From Natrinema marinum (lineage in GTDB: Archaea > Halobacteriota > Halobacteria > Halobacteriales > Natrialbaceae), in NCBI RefSeq assembly GCF_024296685.1, contig NZ_CP100763.1:620001-684000 (forward strand): a stretch of 64,000 nucleotides of DNA, read 5' to 3'. This document shows, in pieces, positions 9,378-18,166 of the stretch. Under the pieces are notes generated by a model. It made no database searches. It had not been told where the DNA came from and saw nothing but the letters and a program-made list of their open reading frames with translations. Numbering within the stretch: the first letter of the stretch is position 1; the number at the start of each line of letters is the position of its first letter. The translations under genes were made by a program, and so were the position numbers.

Positions 9378-9920
9378 TAGCCGGTCACCCCTGCTCGAGC
9401 GGTGGTCGATACCCGTCGATCGGCGTTCAACCGGCACCCGACGGTGGAAACGGGGGCTGTATCGGAGGTGTCGAGTCGGCACGAGACCGCTGCCAGGGCA
9501 GTGCTGTTCCGTATCATTGGTATCACCGACCCGTTCCGCCGTCGCTGCTGACGGATCGGGCGTTACTCCAACCACGTGCAACGGCGGCCATTACTATACG
9601 ACGAGTAAGACGATACCGGGAATACGACGGACGCTATTGACTGTCTAAGTCGGTATTCGAGGTTGCAATGCCGATCGTGACTGTGCCCGCCTGCCATTGC
9701 GGGACGGCCAGTTCGGACAGTTACAGTCGATCGAACGCTCCGTTGATCGTTTCGAAACGGACGATCGTCCCGCGGGACGCCACCGTGGCTCGTTCGGCAT
9801 CTCACTGCACTCGATCGCCCGTCGGCACAGAAGCGACCGCGGGAACGGTGGTCGTGCTCGGAGCGTCCCGACTTCCGAACCGGTGGATGGATGTCGTCAC
9901 CGACGCCAGCGGGTGCGTGA
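9378..9920. other. intergenic region upstream of glmS
   Basis: About 540 bp between glmS and the small membrane regulator. I see no gene. It contains promoter-element copy b (9590-9609), oriented toward glmS, which leaves a leader of roughly 190 nt. No riboswitch-like structure was recognised in that leader by eye. Confidence 0.5.
9590..9609 (-). promoter_or_regulatory. shared promoter element, copy b (glmS)
   Basis: On the minus strand: CTTAC, six bases (TCGTCG), TATAGTAAT. It has the same strand and architecture as the copies before the polysaccharide genes. It is the only promoter-like sequence I see upstream of glmS. Confidence 0.6.
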
Positions 9921-10556
9921 TTACGGAAGCGGGTTCCCGATCTCGTCCGATTGCGCCTCGTCGGCCGGCGTTCGATCGGCCAGGGTGATGACGTTCTCCC
10001 GGCCGACCGATTGCTTCTCGATCGTCCCGTCGGAGTGCATCTGCGAGCAGATCCGACTGACTTTCGACTTCGACCAACCGGTCTCTTCGGCGATCCGATG
10101 CTGACGGATGCGACCGTGGTTCGCGACGAGTAGCCGGACCACCTTCCCTTCGTCGCTCAGCAGTGTCGGTGGTGTTTCGGGCGAGAGATACGACTCGTAC
10201 GCTCGGTGATCGTCGGTGTGTTCGCGGCTCGCTTTGCCGTCGTCATCTGCCGTGGTCACCAGCGGGAGCGACGATAACTCGACGTCGCGGGTCGACAACA
10301 ACTCGGCCAACCGAAGGCCAACGAGCCCGCTGATCAGCAGGAACAGAACCGCGATCAGGGCCGACTCCCAGGCTGATGTCGTGCGAAGCAGTTGTAACGG
10401 TCTATCGGGGCGGTCCCCCATCGGCAGCACGACCGCTGTCGACGCGATCGCACGGCCATCGTACTGTGCCGTCGAAGCCGGACCCTCGCCGCTCGAGATG
10501 GTGGTGTGAATCGATGCGAGCTGGGCTCCGACTTCGATCTGGGGCGTGGACACCAT
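9921..10556 (-). CDS. membrane-anchored winged-helix regulator
   Basis: 211 residues. One transmembrane segment at about 65-85 (SALIAVLFLLISGLVGL) is followed by an acidic linker and a C-terminal winged helix (about 130-195): LSDEGKVVRLLVANHGRIRQ, the recognition part RIAEETGWSKSKVSRICSQM, and a wing ending VITLAD. This matches the haloarchaeal DUF7343-type membrane regulators, although the large N-terminal extracytoplasmic domain seen in many of them is reduced to about 60 residues here. It probably senses an envelope signal, but the target is unknown. It lies between glmS and the sugar-dehydrogenase operon. Confidence 0.75.
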   Translation of the reverse strand: MVSTPQIEVGAQLASIHTTISSGEGPASTAQYDGRAIASTAVVLPMGDRPDRPLQLLRTTSAWESALIAVLFLLISGLVGLRLAELLSTRDVELSSLPLVTTADDDGKASREHTDDHRAYESYLSPETPPTLLSDEGKVVRLLVANHGRIRQHRIAEETGWSKSKVSRICSQMHSDGTIEKQSVGRENVITLADRTPADEAQSDEIGNPLP

Positions 10557-10670
10557 GATTCGCGGTTCTTCTGCAGTCGGTGCGTGATCGAGCCACGGAT
10601 CATCGGTGGCTCGCCGACCGCATCGGAGATCGGAGTCACGGGACCTTCATTATGGAGTCATACAGGACCG

Positions 10671-10690
10671 TTTAGCAACGGTATAAGCGA
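10671..10690 (+). promoter_or_regulatory. shared promoter element, copy c1 (sugar dehydrogenase operon)
   Basis: TTTAG, six bases (CAACGG), TATAAGCGA, about 220 bp upstream of the operon start codon at 10910. It is the more distal of two copies in front of the same operon. Confidence 0.5.
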
Positions 10691-10775
10691 TCGAACTGCC
10701 GACCGATCGCTCGAGAGAGATCCGCCGGTAGCGCGCTCGATCGGCGGGTCCGTCCCGTTGTCGCTCTCGCATCCG

Positions 10776-10795
10776 TTTATTCGCGGTATAGTAAA
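10776..10795 (+). promoter_or_regulatory. shared promoter element, copy c2 (sugar dehydrogenase operon)
   Basis: TTTAT, six bases (TCGCGG), TATAGTAAA. It lies about 105 bp downstream of copy c1 and about 115 bp before the ATG at 10910. It is closer to the consensus than c1, so it is the likelier main promoter of the five-gene operon. Confidence 0.6.
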
Positions 10796-10909
10796 CCCCG
10801 AACGGCGACTCGCCGAGACTACGGCACGGCCACCGATTGCGGGTATACCAATTCCGAACCTGATCCCGTCGCACGGCCGCGTGCGGTGGGCAAGCGATAC
10901 CGATCACCC

Positions 10910-12304
10910 ATGACCTCGATAATCAGCGACACGGAGACACGAGCGGGCGACCGAGAGAGCGGCGGGAACGCACGAGACGACTCGACGGGAACGACCCTCG
11001 AGCACGCGGAAGCGACCCCGCGTTCGGCGACGATCTGCGTCGTCGGACTCGGCTACGTCGGCCTCCCGCTCGCGGTCGGGTTCGCGCAGTCGAACTACCG
11101 CGTCATCGGCTACGACATCGACGAGACGACGGTCGAGCGGCTCCAAGCGGGGACCGACACGACCGGCGACCTCTCCGACGAGGCGGTCTGCGACGAGGAC
11201 ATCTCTTACACCACCGACGCTGGCGAGATCGGCGAGGCGGACTACGTCATCATCACCGTTCCGACGCCGATCGACGAGGACGACCGTCCCGATCTCGGCT
11301 ACGTCGAGGGCGCGGCGACCACCGTCGGCGCACAAATGAATCCCGGTACGACGGTCGTCCTCGAGTCGACCGTCTACCCCGGCTCGACGCGAGACGTCCT
11401 CGTGCCGGCGCTCGAGGAGGCGTCGGAGCTGACCGCCGGCGAGGACTTCTTCGTCGGCTACTCGCCGGAACGCGCGACGCCCGGCGACGGCGACCACGGC
11501 CTCGCAGATGTGGTCAAGATCGTCAGCGCGCAAAACGAGACGGTGCTCGAGGACGTAGCGACGCTGTACGAGTCGGTCGTCGACGCGGGCGTCCACCGCG
11601 CCCCGTCGATCGAGGTCGCCGAGGCGAGCAAGGTCATCGAGAACATCCAGCGCGACGTCAACATCGCGCTCGTCAACGAGCTGTCGATGGCCTTCGAACG
11701 GATGGGACTGGACACCCACGAGGTCCTCGAGGCGGCGGGAACGAAGTGGAACTTCCACGGCTACCGACCGGGCCTCGTCGGCGGTCACTGCATCCCCGTC
11801 GACCCGTACTTCTTCGCCCACCGCGCGAAGCGAGCGGGTGCGGATCCGGAGCTGATACGCACGAGCCGGAAGGTAAACGAGTCGATGCCGAGCCACGTCG
11901 CCGAACTGACGATCAAGGCGCTCAACGAGTGTCAGAAGACGCTGCGGGAGTGTCGTGTTCTGGTGCTCGGTCTGGCGTACAAATCCGATGTCGGCGACAT
12001 CCGTAGCTCGAAAGTCGCCGACGTGGTCGACCACCTCCGCGAGTTCGAGATCGATGTCGCGGGCTACGATCCGTACGCGGAGGCCGACGCGATCCGGCGT
12101 TCGTTCGACATCGACGTTCAGGACTCGCTCTCGTTCGACGGGTTCGACGCGGTCCTCCTCGCGACTTCGCACTCGTCTTTCGAGGACATCGAACTCGAGG
12201 ATGTCGCGGCGACCCTCGACGACGACGCCGCGCTGGTCGACATCGCGGGCGCGTTCGACCCGGACGATGCAGCCGACGCCGACCTCGTCTACCGCAGCCT
12301 ATAA
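10910..12304 (+). CDS. nucleotide-sugar dehydrogenase (UDP-N-acetylhexosamine 6-dehydrogenase type)
   Basis: 464 residues; oxidises C6 of a UDP-sugar to the uronic acid with two NAD+. The N-terminal Rossmann motif is VVGLGYVGLPLA (about 47-58). The catalytic Cys (about residue 294) lies in GGHCIPVDPYFF. The preceding KWNFHGYRPGLVGGHC is the pattern of the WbpO/TviB group acting on UDP-N-acetylhexosamines rather than of UDP-glucose dehydrogenases. The C-terminal UDP-binding domain has LAYKSDVGDIRSS. The start at 10910 was chosen because MTSIISDTETRAG is a typical acidic N-terminus. First gene of an operon: its stop overlaps the next start by one base. Confidence 0.92.
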   Translation: MTSIISDTETRAGDRESGGNARDDSTGTTLEHAEATPRSATICVVGLGYVGLPLAVGFAQSNYRVIGYDIDETTVERLQAGTDTTGDLSDEAVCDEDISYTTDAGEIGEADYVIITVPTPIDEDDRPDLGYVEGAATTVGAQMNPGTTVVLESTVYPGSTRDVLVPALEEASELTAGEDFFVGYSPERATPGDGDHGLADVVKIVSAQNETVLEDVATLYESVVDAGVHRAPSIEVAEASKVIENIQRDVNIALVNELSMAFERMGLDTHEVLEAAGTKWNFHGYRPGLVGGHCIPVDPYFFAHRAKRAGADPELIRTSRKVNESMPSHVAELTIKALNECQKTLRECRVLVLGLAYKSDVGDIRSSKVADVVDHLREFEIDVAGYDPYAEADAIRRSFDIDVQDSLSFDGFDAVLLATSHSSFEDIELEDVAATLDDDAALVDIAGAFDPDDAADADLVYRSL

Positions 12305-13335
12305 TGTATCGAGGACACACGATCGGGGTCATCGTCCCGGCGTACAACGAGGCCGAACGCGTCGGTGACGTCCTCGCGACGATGCCGGCGTTCGTCGACC
12401 GAATCTACGCCGTCGACGACTGCTCGACGGACGATACCTGGGCGATCATCCAGGAGCACGCGGCCGCTTCTCGGCAGGCGGCCGACGAAGACACCGCCCC
12501 GAGCGGCGAGCGCGTGCAGGCGTCGGTCCCGGACGGCGGGACGGTCGTCGGCTCGGAGATCGTACCCATTCGCCACGCGGAGAATCAGGGCGCTGGCGGT
12601 GCACTCCGAACCGGTTACGTTCACGCGCGCGATGACGGCGTCGATATCGCAGTCACGATGGACGCTGACGGGCAGATGGATCCGGACCAGCTCTCCGCGC
12701 TGCTGGATCCGATCGCCGACGGCGACGCCGACTACGCGAAGGGAAACCGGCTCGCCGATCGGGTCTCGAGGCGGGAGATGCCGCCGTTCCGGCTGTTCGG
12801 CAACTGGCTACTGACCCAGCTCACGAAGATCGCGAGCGGCTACTGGCGCCTCCAGGACCCCCAGAACGGGTACACCGCGATCTCACACGAGGCGCTGTCG
12901 GCGGTCGATATCGAGTCGCTGCCGGACGACCACGACTACCCCAACGACCTGCTCGTTCGGCTGAACGTCGCCCGCATGCGCGTCGCCGACGTGTCGATGC
13001 CGGCGGTCTACGACGACGAGGAGAGCACGATCCGGTACTCGACGTTCGTCCCGGTCACATCGGTCACGCTGCTTCGGGGCTTCGTTCGCCGGATGCGGGC
13101 ACAGTTCGCCGTCGATCGGCGACATCCCGCCGTGCTCTGTTATGCCGCGGGGACCGCCGCGCTGGTCGCGACCGCCGCCATCGCGACCGTCGGCGTCGCG
13201 AACGCGGTCGCCGGCGATCCGTCCGTCCGCGAACCGGTCGCGGCCGCGCTCACGCTGCTCGCCAGCGCCAGTTTCCTGCTGGTCGCGACGCGAGTCGACG
13301 CGCGGGACAACGCCGACCTGGGGGTGCGTCGCTGA
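12304..13335 (+). CDS. family 2 glycosyltransferase, DPM-like
   Basis: 343 residues. The GT-A fold starts VIVPAYNEAERVGDVL, followed by DDCSTDDT and a metal-binding DAD in VTMDADGQMDPD. This resembles dolichyl-phosphate sugar transferases that charge the lipid carrier on the cytoplasmic face. Between strands 2 and 4 there is a Ser/Thr/Glu-rich insert (about 55-80) not usual for the family. Two transmembrane helices near the C-terminus (about 268-325) anchor it. It overlaps the preceding dehydrogenase and the following gene by one base each (TAATG and TGATG), so the three are co-translated. Confidence 0.88.
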   Translation: MYRGHTIGVIVPAYNEAERVGDVLATMPAFVDRIYAVDDCSTDDTWAIIQEHAAASRQAADEDTAPSGERVQASVPDGGTVVGSEIVPIRHAENQGAGGALRTGYVHARDDGVDIAVTMDADGQMDPDQLSALLDPIADGDADYAKGNRLADRVSRREMPPFRLFGNWLLTQLTKIASGYWRLQDPQNGYTAISHEALSAVDIESLPDDHDYPNDLLVRLNVARMRVADVSMPAVYDDEESTIRYSTFVPVTSVTLLRGFVRRMRAQFAVDRRHPAVLCYAAGTAALVATAAIATVGVANAVAGDPSVREPVAAALTLLASASFLLVATRVDARDNADLGVRR

Positions 13336-14405
13336 TGCGAGTGATCGTTACGATCCAACATCCCGGCCACGTCCACTTCTTCAAACACGCGATCCGGACG
13401 CTCGAGGCGCGGGGCCACGACCTCCACGTCTTCGCTCGCGAGAACGAAGTAACGGTCGACCTCCTCGAGCGCGCCGGGATCGACCACGAGGTGCTGGCCG
13501 GCGAATCGCACTCGCTGGTCTCGCTGGCGGCGGTGCAGGCGACCTACGAAACGCGACTCCTGCGTCGCGCGCGGCGGATCGATCCCGACGTGATCACGGC
13601 CATCGGTGGCGTCGCCGCGGCCCACGTCGCGTCGCTCGTCGGCGCGACGAGCGTGGTCTTCTACGACACCGAACACGCCACGATCATCAAGACGCTCGCG
13701 TACCCGTTCGCCGACGTGGTCTGCACACCCGAGTGCTATCAGGGAGACGTCGGCCCGAAACAGATCACCTATCCCGGCTATCACGAACTGGCGTACTTGC
13801 ATCCCGATCGGTTCGAGCCCGATCCCGCGGTCCTCTGCGACGCCGGCCTCGAGCCCGAGGACACCATCGTCGTGATGCGACTGAGCAGCTGGGACTCCTC
13901 GCACGACGTCGGCCAGGGCGGGTTCGACGACCCCGTCGAGGTCGTCGATCGCCTCGAAGACGCCGGCGCGACCGTCCTGCTCACGTCGGAGGTCGATCTC
14001 CCGCCCGGACTCGAGTCCTGCCGGTACACGCTCGAGCCGGACCGGATGCACGATCTGCTCGCCTACGCCGACTGCTTCGTCGGCGAGGGGGCGACGATGG
14101 CCGCCGAAGCGGCGGTGCTCGGCACGCCGGCGGTGTACGTCAACTCGCTCGCGCTGGGCTACGTGTCCGAACTCGCCGACGAGTACGGGCTCGTGTTCAG
14201 CTACAACGGCGAGGACCGTCACACCAGATCGCTCGAGCGGGCGGTCTCGATCGTCGAGGACGGAGAGTCGTCGCGGTGGCAACGCCGTCGCGACCGACTC
14301 CTCGCCGATCGGATCGACGTGACCGACGTCATCGTCCGCGAGGTCGAGACGGCCGGCTCCGCGGTCGATCCAGGCCGGTCGACGCCCACACCGAATCCAG
14401 GCTAA
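13335..14405 (+). CDS. DUF354 protein (GT-B/epimerase-fold)
   Basis: 356 residues. It begins MRVIVTIQHPGHVHFFKHAI, the hallmark of the archaeal DUF354 family, and continues with AIGGVAAAHVASLVG and VVFYDTEHATI. The C-terminal nucleotide-binding part has FVGEGATMAAEAAVLGTPAV. The family shares the fold of UDP-GlcNAc 2-epimerase and GT-B glycosyltransferases and is common in archaeal glycan loci, but its reaction has not been settled. Translationally coupled to the GT2 upstream; the next gene starts two bases after its stop. Confidence 0.85.
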   Translation: MRVIVTIQHPGHVHFFKHAIRTLEARGHDLHVFARENEVTVDLLERAGIDHEVLAGESHSLVSLAAVQATYETRLLRRARRIDPDVITAIGGVAAAHVASLVGATSVVFYDTEHATIIKTLAYPFADVVCTPECYQGDVGPKQITYPGYHELAYLHPDRFEPDPAVLCDAGLEPEDTIVVMRLSSWDSSHDVGQGGFDDPVEVVDRLEDAGATVLLTSEVDLPPGLESCRYTLEPDRMHDLLAYADCFVGEGATMAAEAAVLGTPAVYVNSLALGYVSELADEYGLVFSYNGEDRHTRSLERAVSIVEDGESSRWQRRRDRLLADRIDVTDVIVREVETAGSAVDPGRSTPTPNPG

Positions 14406-14407
14406 CT

Positions 14408-15370
14408 ATGCACGTCCTTCATCTCATCACCTCCACGCGATCGTTTTTCGAACAGCAGATCGCGGTCCTCGAGGACCGCGGCGTCGACTGTACCATCGTC
14501 GGCGTTCCCGGAGAGTACAGCGCCGACTCCCCGCGGACGCCGCTCGAGTACCTGCGGTTTTACCCGCGAGTGCTCGAGCACGTGCTGTCAAACGAGTACG
14601 ATCTGGTCCACGGCCACTACGGCCTCGTCGCACCGTTCGTGCTCGCACAGCCGACGCGGCCGACCGTGTTGAGCCTGTGGGGAACGGACCTGATGAGCGA
14701 CATGGACTGGCTCCGCCGGATCAGCCGGTACGGCGCTCGGTTCGCCGACGCGACTGTCGTCCCGAGCCCGGCCATGTCTCGCGAACTCGATGTCGACCAC
14801 GTGGAGATCCCGTTCGGCGTCGATACGACGCGGTTCAGGCCGATCCCCCGCGCGGAGGCCCGCGAGCGGGTCGGCTGGGACCCCGACGCCCGGATCGCGC
14901 TGTTCCCGTACGATCGGAGCCGATCCGTCAAGGACTTCCCGCGAGCCGAGCGCGTCGTCGATCGCGCTGACGCGGACCTCGAGCTCCGAACGATCGACGA
15001 CGTCCCCTACGAGGAGATGCCCTACTACATGAACGCGAGCGACGTGCTCCTCGTGACCTCGAGACGGGAGAGCGGGCCGATGGTCGTCAAGGAGGCGGCC
15101 GCCTGTAACGTCCCGATCGTCTCGACCGACGTCGGGTTCGTCCGCGAGACGATCGCCACCGTCGACGACTGCGTCGTCGGGACGAGCGACGACGACCTCG
15201 CCGCCGGCCTCGAGCGCGTCCTCGAGGGCGACCGCCGGTCGAACGGGCGCGAGGTCGTCGACGGACTCGGGCTCGAGGCGATGGGCGATCGCCTCGTCGG
15301 CGTCTATCGCCGCGTCCTCGATCGGCCGAGCGGTGCGGCCCACCGGACGGGGGTCGGACATGAGGTATAG
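14408..15370 (+). CDS. GT4-type glycosyltransferase
   Basis: 320 residues from the ATG at 14408; the frame stays open far upstream, but that stretch is in shadow of the preceding gene. The GT-B fold starts MHVLHLITSTRSFFEQQI, has LVHGHYGLVAPFVLA in the N-domain and IPFGVDTTRF at the hinge. The C-domain carries the E-x7-E motif of retaining GT4 enzymes in RRESGPMVVKEAAACNVPIV. Cytoplasmic, donor unknown. It lies within the tightly packed glycan operon and overlaps the next gene by 11 bases. Confidence 0.88.
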   Translation: MHVLHLITSTRSFFEQQIAVLEDRGVDCTIVGVPGEYSADSPRTPLEYLRFYPRVLEHVLSNEYDLVHGHYGLVAPFVLAQPTRPTVLSLWGTDLMSDMDWLRRISRYGARFADATVVPSPAMSRELDVDHVEIPFGVDTTRFRPIPRAEARERVGWDPDARIALFPYDRSRSVKDFPRAERVVDRADADLELRTIDDVPYEEMPYYMNASDVLLVTSRRESGPMVVKEAAACNVPIVSTDVGFVRETIATVDDCVVGTSDDDLAAGLERVLEGDRRSNGREVVDGLGLEAMGDRLVGVYRRVLDRPSGAAHRTGVGHEV

Positions 15371-17345
15371 ATCGCTCTCCGAACTGCGGCCGCTGCGACT
15401 CGACACGGTCGCGGCGATCGTCGGCATGTTGATCGCGCTGGCGCTGTTCGCGCTGCGATTTTTCGTCTCGCAGATCTACCTCAATACGGTCCCGATCGTG
15501 CTCGCCGTCGCCTGCGGCCTCTATCTGCTCTCGTTGTACCAACAGGATCACGCACGCGTGTTTCCGGCGTTCCCGGCTCGAGTGGCGATGGCGCTGCCGA
15601 CTGTCGTGCTGGTCGGGCTCGCCGGACTCGTGACGCTGATGGTGATTCAGGGCGAGCGGACGGCGCTGTTTTTCGGTGCCGCGGGCGTCGTGGGGACGCT
15701 CCTGCTCTCACAGATCCTCTTTGCGAGCGAGCGCGATCTGCATCCCGGTCTCATCGTGTTACAGATCGTCTGCTTCGCGACCGTCATCCGGTTTACCGCG
15801 CTGTACGCGACGCCCGGCTACGTCGGCATCGACATCTGGACCCACAGCGGGCTCGTGGAGGCGATCCTCTCGGAGGAATCCCTCGGCGCGATCTCCCACG
15901 ACAAGCATTACGGCTCGCCGTTCTATCACCTGCTGGTCGCCGCCTCGTCGTTGCTGTACGACATCCCGGTTCGAGGCGCGCTCTATCTCTCGGTCGGGCT
16001 GGTGATGCCGCTGTCGGTACTGCTGGTCTACGCGACCACGAACCTGCTCGTCTCGACGCGGTGGGCCCTGCTGGCGACGGCGTGTTACGCCGTCGCGGGT
16101 CACGTCACGCGGTGGGGAATGCATCTCATCCCGACGAGCCTGGGGCTGGTCTTCTTCCTCGGGATGCTGTACGCGTTGATCCGGGTCATGCGAATCGAGT
16201 ACACGATCCGGGACTTCTTCGTTCTCCTCCTGTTGAGCATCGCGGTCATCCTCACCCATCAGGTGTCGACGTTCATCATGCTCGTCTTGTTGCTCGCGGC
16301 GTTTCTCGCGCAGGTCACGTTCGTGCTCGGCCCGTTCGGGCTCACGCGACTCGACACGAGCGTGTTCCGGACGAAGAAGCCGGTCAACCTCGTCGGGCTC
16401 GTCGTCTTCAACTTCGGACTGACGATCTTCGTGTGGTCGCTGACGCCGTACCGACAGCAGTCGTTTCTGGCGACGGTACTGAGCTACTTCTCGCAGACGC
16501 TCGAGGAGAGCGCCGGCTTTCTCAACATCGCGAGCGACTCCTCGTCCGGTGGAGCGACGGCGACCGAGAGCACGATGACGCTGCTCGACCAGTTAGTCCC
16601 GTACGTGGACAAACTCGGCTTCCTCTTCTTGCTCGGTGCGACGTTCGTCGGCTGTCTGTACGTCGTTCATCGGCGACGCGCCGAACAGTCGGTGTTCACG
16701 CTCCTGCTCGCGTCGGCGTTTATGCTCGTGTTCGTCCTCGGCTTGCCGATGTTCGGTATCAGGAACTTCATCCCGACGCGCTGGTTTGCCTTCCTCTACG
16801 CCCCGATGGCAATCCTCGGCGCGATCGGGCTCCGGACGCTCAGGCAGAATCTCACGCCGGGAATCGTCTTCTCGGTGCTGTTCGTGTTCATCCTCGTCTA
16901 TCCCGGTGCGATGCTGTTCGCGGCCGAAAGCACCGCCGACAACCCGGTCTTCTCCGAGCACCACGAAAAGCTCGCGTACGACCGGTCGGAACTCGCCGCG
17001 GCCGAATCGATCGGGACGGTGACCGGCTCGCCCGCCGGCGACGAGATCAGACCCGATCAGCAGCTCCACACTGATCACCCCTATCAGACGTTGATCGGCC
17101 GGACCGGCGCGTATGCCCCGGCTGCGACGGATCCGGCGGTCGTGGCGAGCAACGGCACCGTAACCCACGACTACACGGTCTATCGGACTAGGCAGTCGAG
17201 CGAGGGATCCTACTTCAGGACCCCGTCGGGGCGTGCGGAGATGCGGAAAGTCTCTCGTTCGCAACTCTGCCGTCCCGAGCAGGCGACGGTCTACACGAAC
17301 GGGGACGTAACGCTGTGTACGCCGTCGCCGGTCACGGGAGCGTGA
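15360..17345 (+). CDS. large polytopic membrane protein, GT-C-like
   Basis: 661 residues with about 12-14 predicted membrane helices and a C-terminal extracytoplasmic domain of about 120 residues (TADNPVFSEHHEKLAYDR onward) containing Cys residues. After the early helices a loop reads VGIDIWTHSGLVEAI, with an acidic residue placed as in GT-C glycosyltransferases and polymerases. A second loop holds a Ser-rich stretch after DSSSGGATAT. It may transfer or polymerise glycan units at the outer face using lipid-linked donors, but the family is not firmly recognised. Last gene of the operon from 10910; the start at 15360 overlaps the upstream gene. Confidence 0.7.
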   Translation: MRYRSLSELRPLRLDTVAAIVGMLIALALFALRFFVSQIYLNTVPIVLAVACGLYLLSLYQQDHARVFPAFPARVAMALPTVVLVGLAGLVTLMVIQGERTALFFGAAGVVGTLLLSQILFASERDLHPGLIVLQIVCFATVIRFTALYATPGYVGIDIWTHSGLVEAILSEESLGAISHDKHYGSPFYHLLVAASSLLYDIPVRGALYLSVGLVMPLSVLLVYATTNLLVSTRWALLATACYAVAGHVTRWGMHLIPTSLGLVFFLGMLYALIRVMRIEYTIRDFFVLLLLSIAVILTHQVSTFIMLVLLLAAFLAQVTFVLGPFGLTRLDTSVFRTKKPVNLVGLVVFNFGLTIFVWSLTPYRQQSFLATVLSYFSQTLEESAGFLNIASDSSSGGATATESTMTLLDQLVPYVDKLGFLFLLGATFVGCLYVVHRRRAEQSVFTLLLASAFMLVFVLGLPMFGIRNFIPTRWFAFLYAPMAILGAIGLRTLRQNLTPGIVFSVLFVFILVYPGAMLFAAESTADNPVFSEHHEKLAYDRSELAAAESIGTVTGSPAGDEIRPDQQLHTDHPYQTLIGRTGAYAPAATDPAVVASNGTVTHDYTVYRTRQSSEGSYFRTPSGRAEMRKVSRSQLCRPEQATVYTNGDVTLCTPSPVTGA

Positions 17346-17587
17346 CGTATTCTCGTCCGCCTCGGCGGTGCGTCGGGGCGGTTCGCTCTTTGCCTTCCCC
17401 AACGATTCGTGCGAGTAGAGCCGGACTGGTCCTCGTTTTCCTTGGGTCGTTCGCGCCGATAGAGCGCCGACTCACATCCAGTTCGACGGAGCGTGTCCAG
17501 AGAGGAGGTCGCGAGTTGGCCGACAGCGAACGTCCGTTAGCCGACCGACGCGGCCGACCGGTTATCCGAGCGCTCGAGTCCCGCTTG
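17346..17587. other. convergent intergenic region
   Basis: About 240 bp between the end of the glycan operon (plus strand) and the end of the DUF457 gene (minus strand). No gene or promoter is expected or seen. T-runs near 17434-17445 (CGTTTTCCTT) may terminate the operon. Confidence 0.4.
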
Positions 17588-18166
17588 TCACTGCTGTCTC
17601 CGGGTGGAGACCAGCCGCCAGAGGTCGGTGGCGATCGGTGCACCATCGAACACCCAGAGGACGACCATGCCGATGCCCAGCAGCAACTGAACCAGTATCT
17701 GTACCGTCAGCCCCTCCACGAGAAGCAGGTAGACGTACCGAAGGAAGTATCTGAGCACGTGATCGACGAACCCGTCGCGCGTGCCGGCCGGCGGTGATGC
17801 GATCGGCCAGAGGAGGATTCGGATATCGACCGGGTCTCCCCTGAGAATCCGGTTGAGGATGTCGCCGGCCGAATGCGAGAGATGTGCAAGCGAGAGGGCA
17901 CCGGCGAGCGATCGGTATCCCCATCTGGCGGCCACTGCGTACACGGCGAGGTAGATAACGGGCGCGAGGATGATGGAGTGACCGATCGAATACCCGGTCT
18001 CCGTGATTCCGAACGTCCAGGCGAGTGGCTTGTCGATCAGATCCGGCAGCTGCGAGCCGACGGCGACCGCAACCGTTTCGCGAGCCGTGGGCGACCGCCG
18101 CAGGATCACGTTCGTCGTTAGCGAGTACAGGACGTACGCGAACGCGAGGTGCTCCCACGGCCACAT
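17588..18166 (-). CDS. DUF457/YdjM-like membrane metal-dependent hydrolase
   Basis: 192 residues with about four membrane helices. It starts MWPWEHLAFAYVLYSL, with an early His in the first helix, then SQLPDLIDKPLAW, and IGHSIILAPVIYL and LSLAHLSHSAGDIL in later helices. This set of intramembrane Asp and His residues characterises the YdjM/DUF457 family of putative metal-dependent membrane hydrolases; the substrate is unknown. Its start codon directly abuts the stop of DUF1616 upstream (no gap), so the two form an operon under promoter copy d. Confidence 0.8.
   Translation of the reverse strand: MWPWEHLAFAYVLYSLTTNVILRRSPTARETVAVAVGSQLPDLIDKPLAWTFGITETGYSIGHSIILAPVIYLAVYAVAARWGYRSLAGALSLAHLSHSAGDILNRILRGDPVDIRILLWPIASPPAGTRDGFVDHVLRYFLRYVYLLLVEGLTVQILVQLLLGIGMVVLWVFDGAPIATDLWRLVSTRRQQ

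Noticed and set aside
10630-10665. A possible extra copy of the shared promoter element upstream of the membrane regulator at 9921-10556
   Set aside because: The TATA part fits (CATAATGAA on the minus strand), but the upstream TA lies one base off the fixed N6 spacing, so it was not counted.
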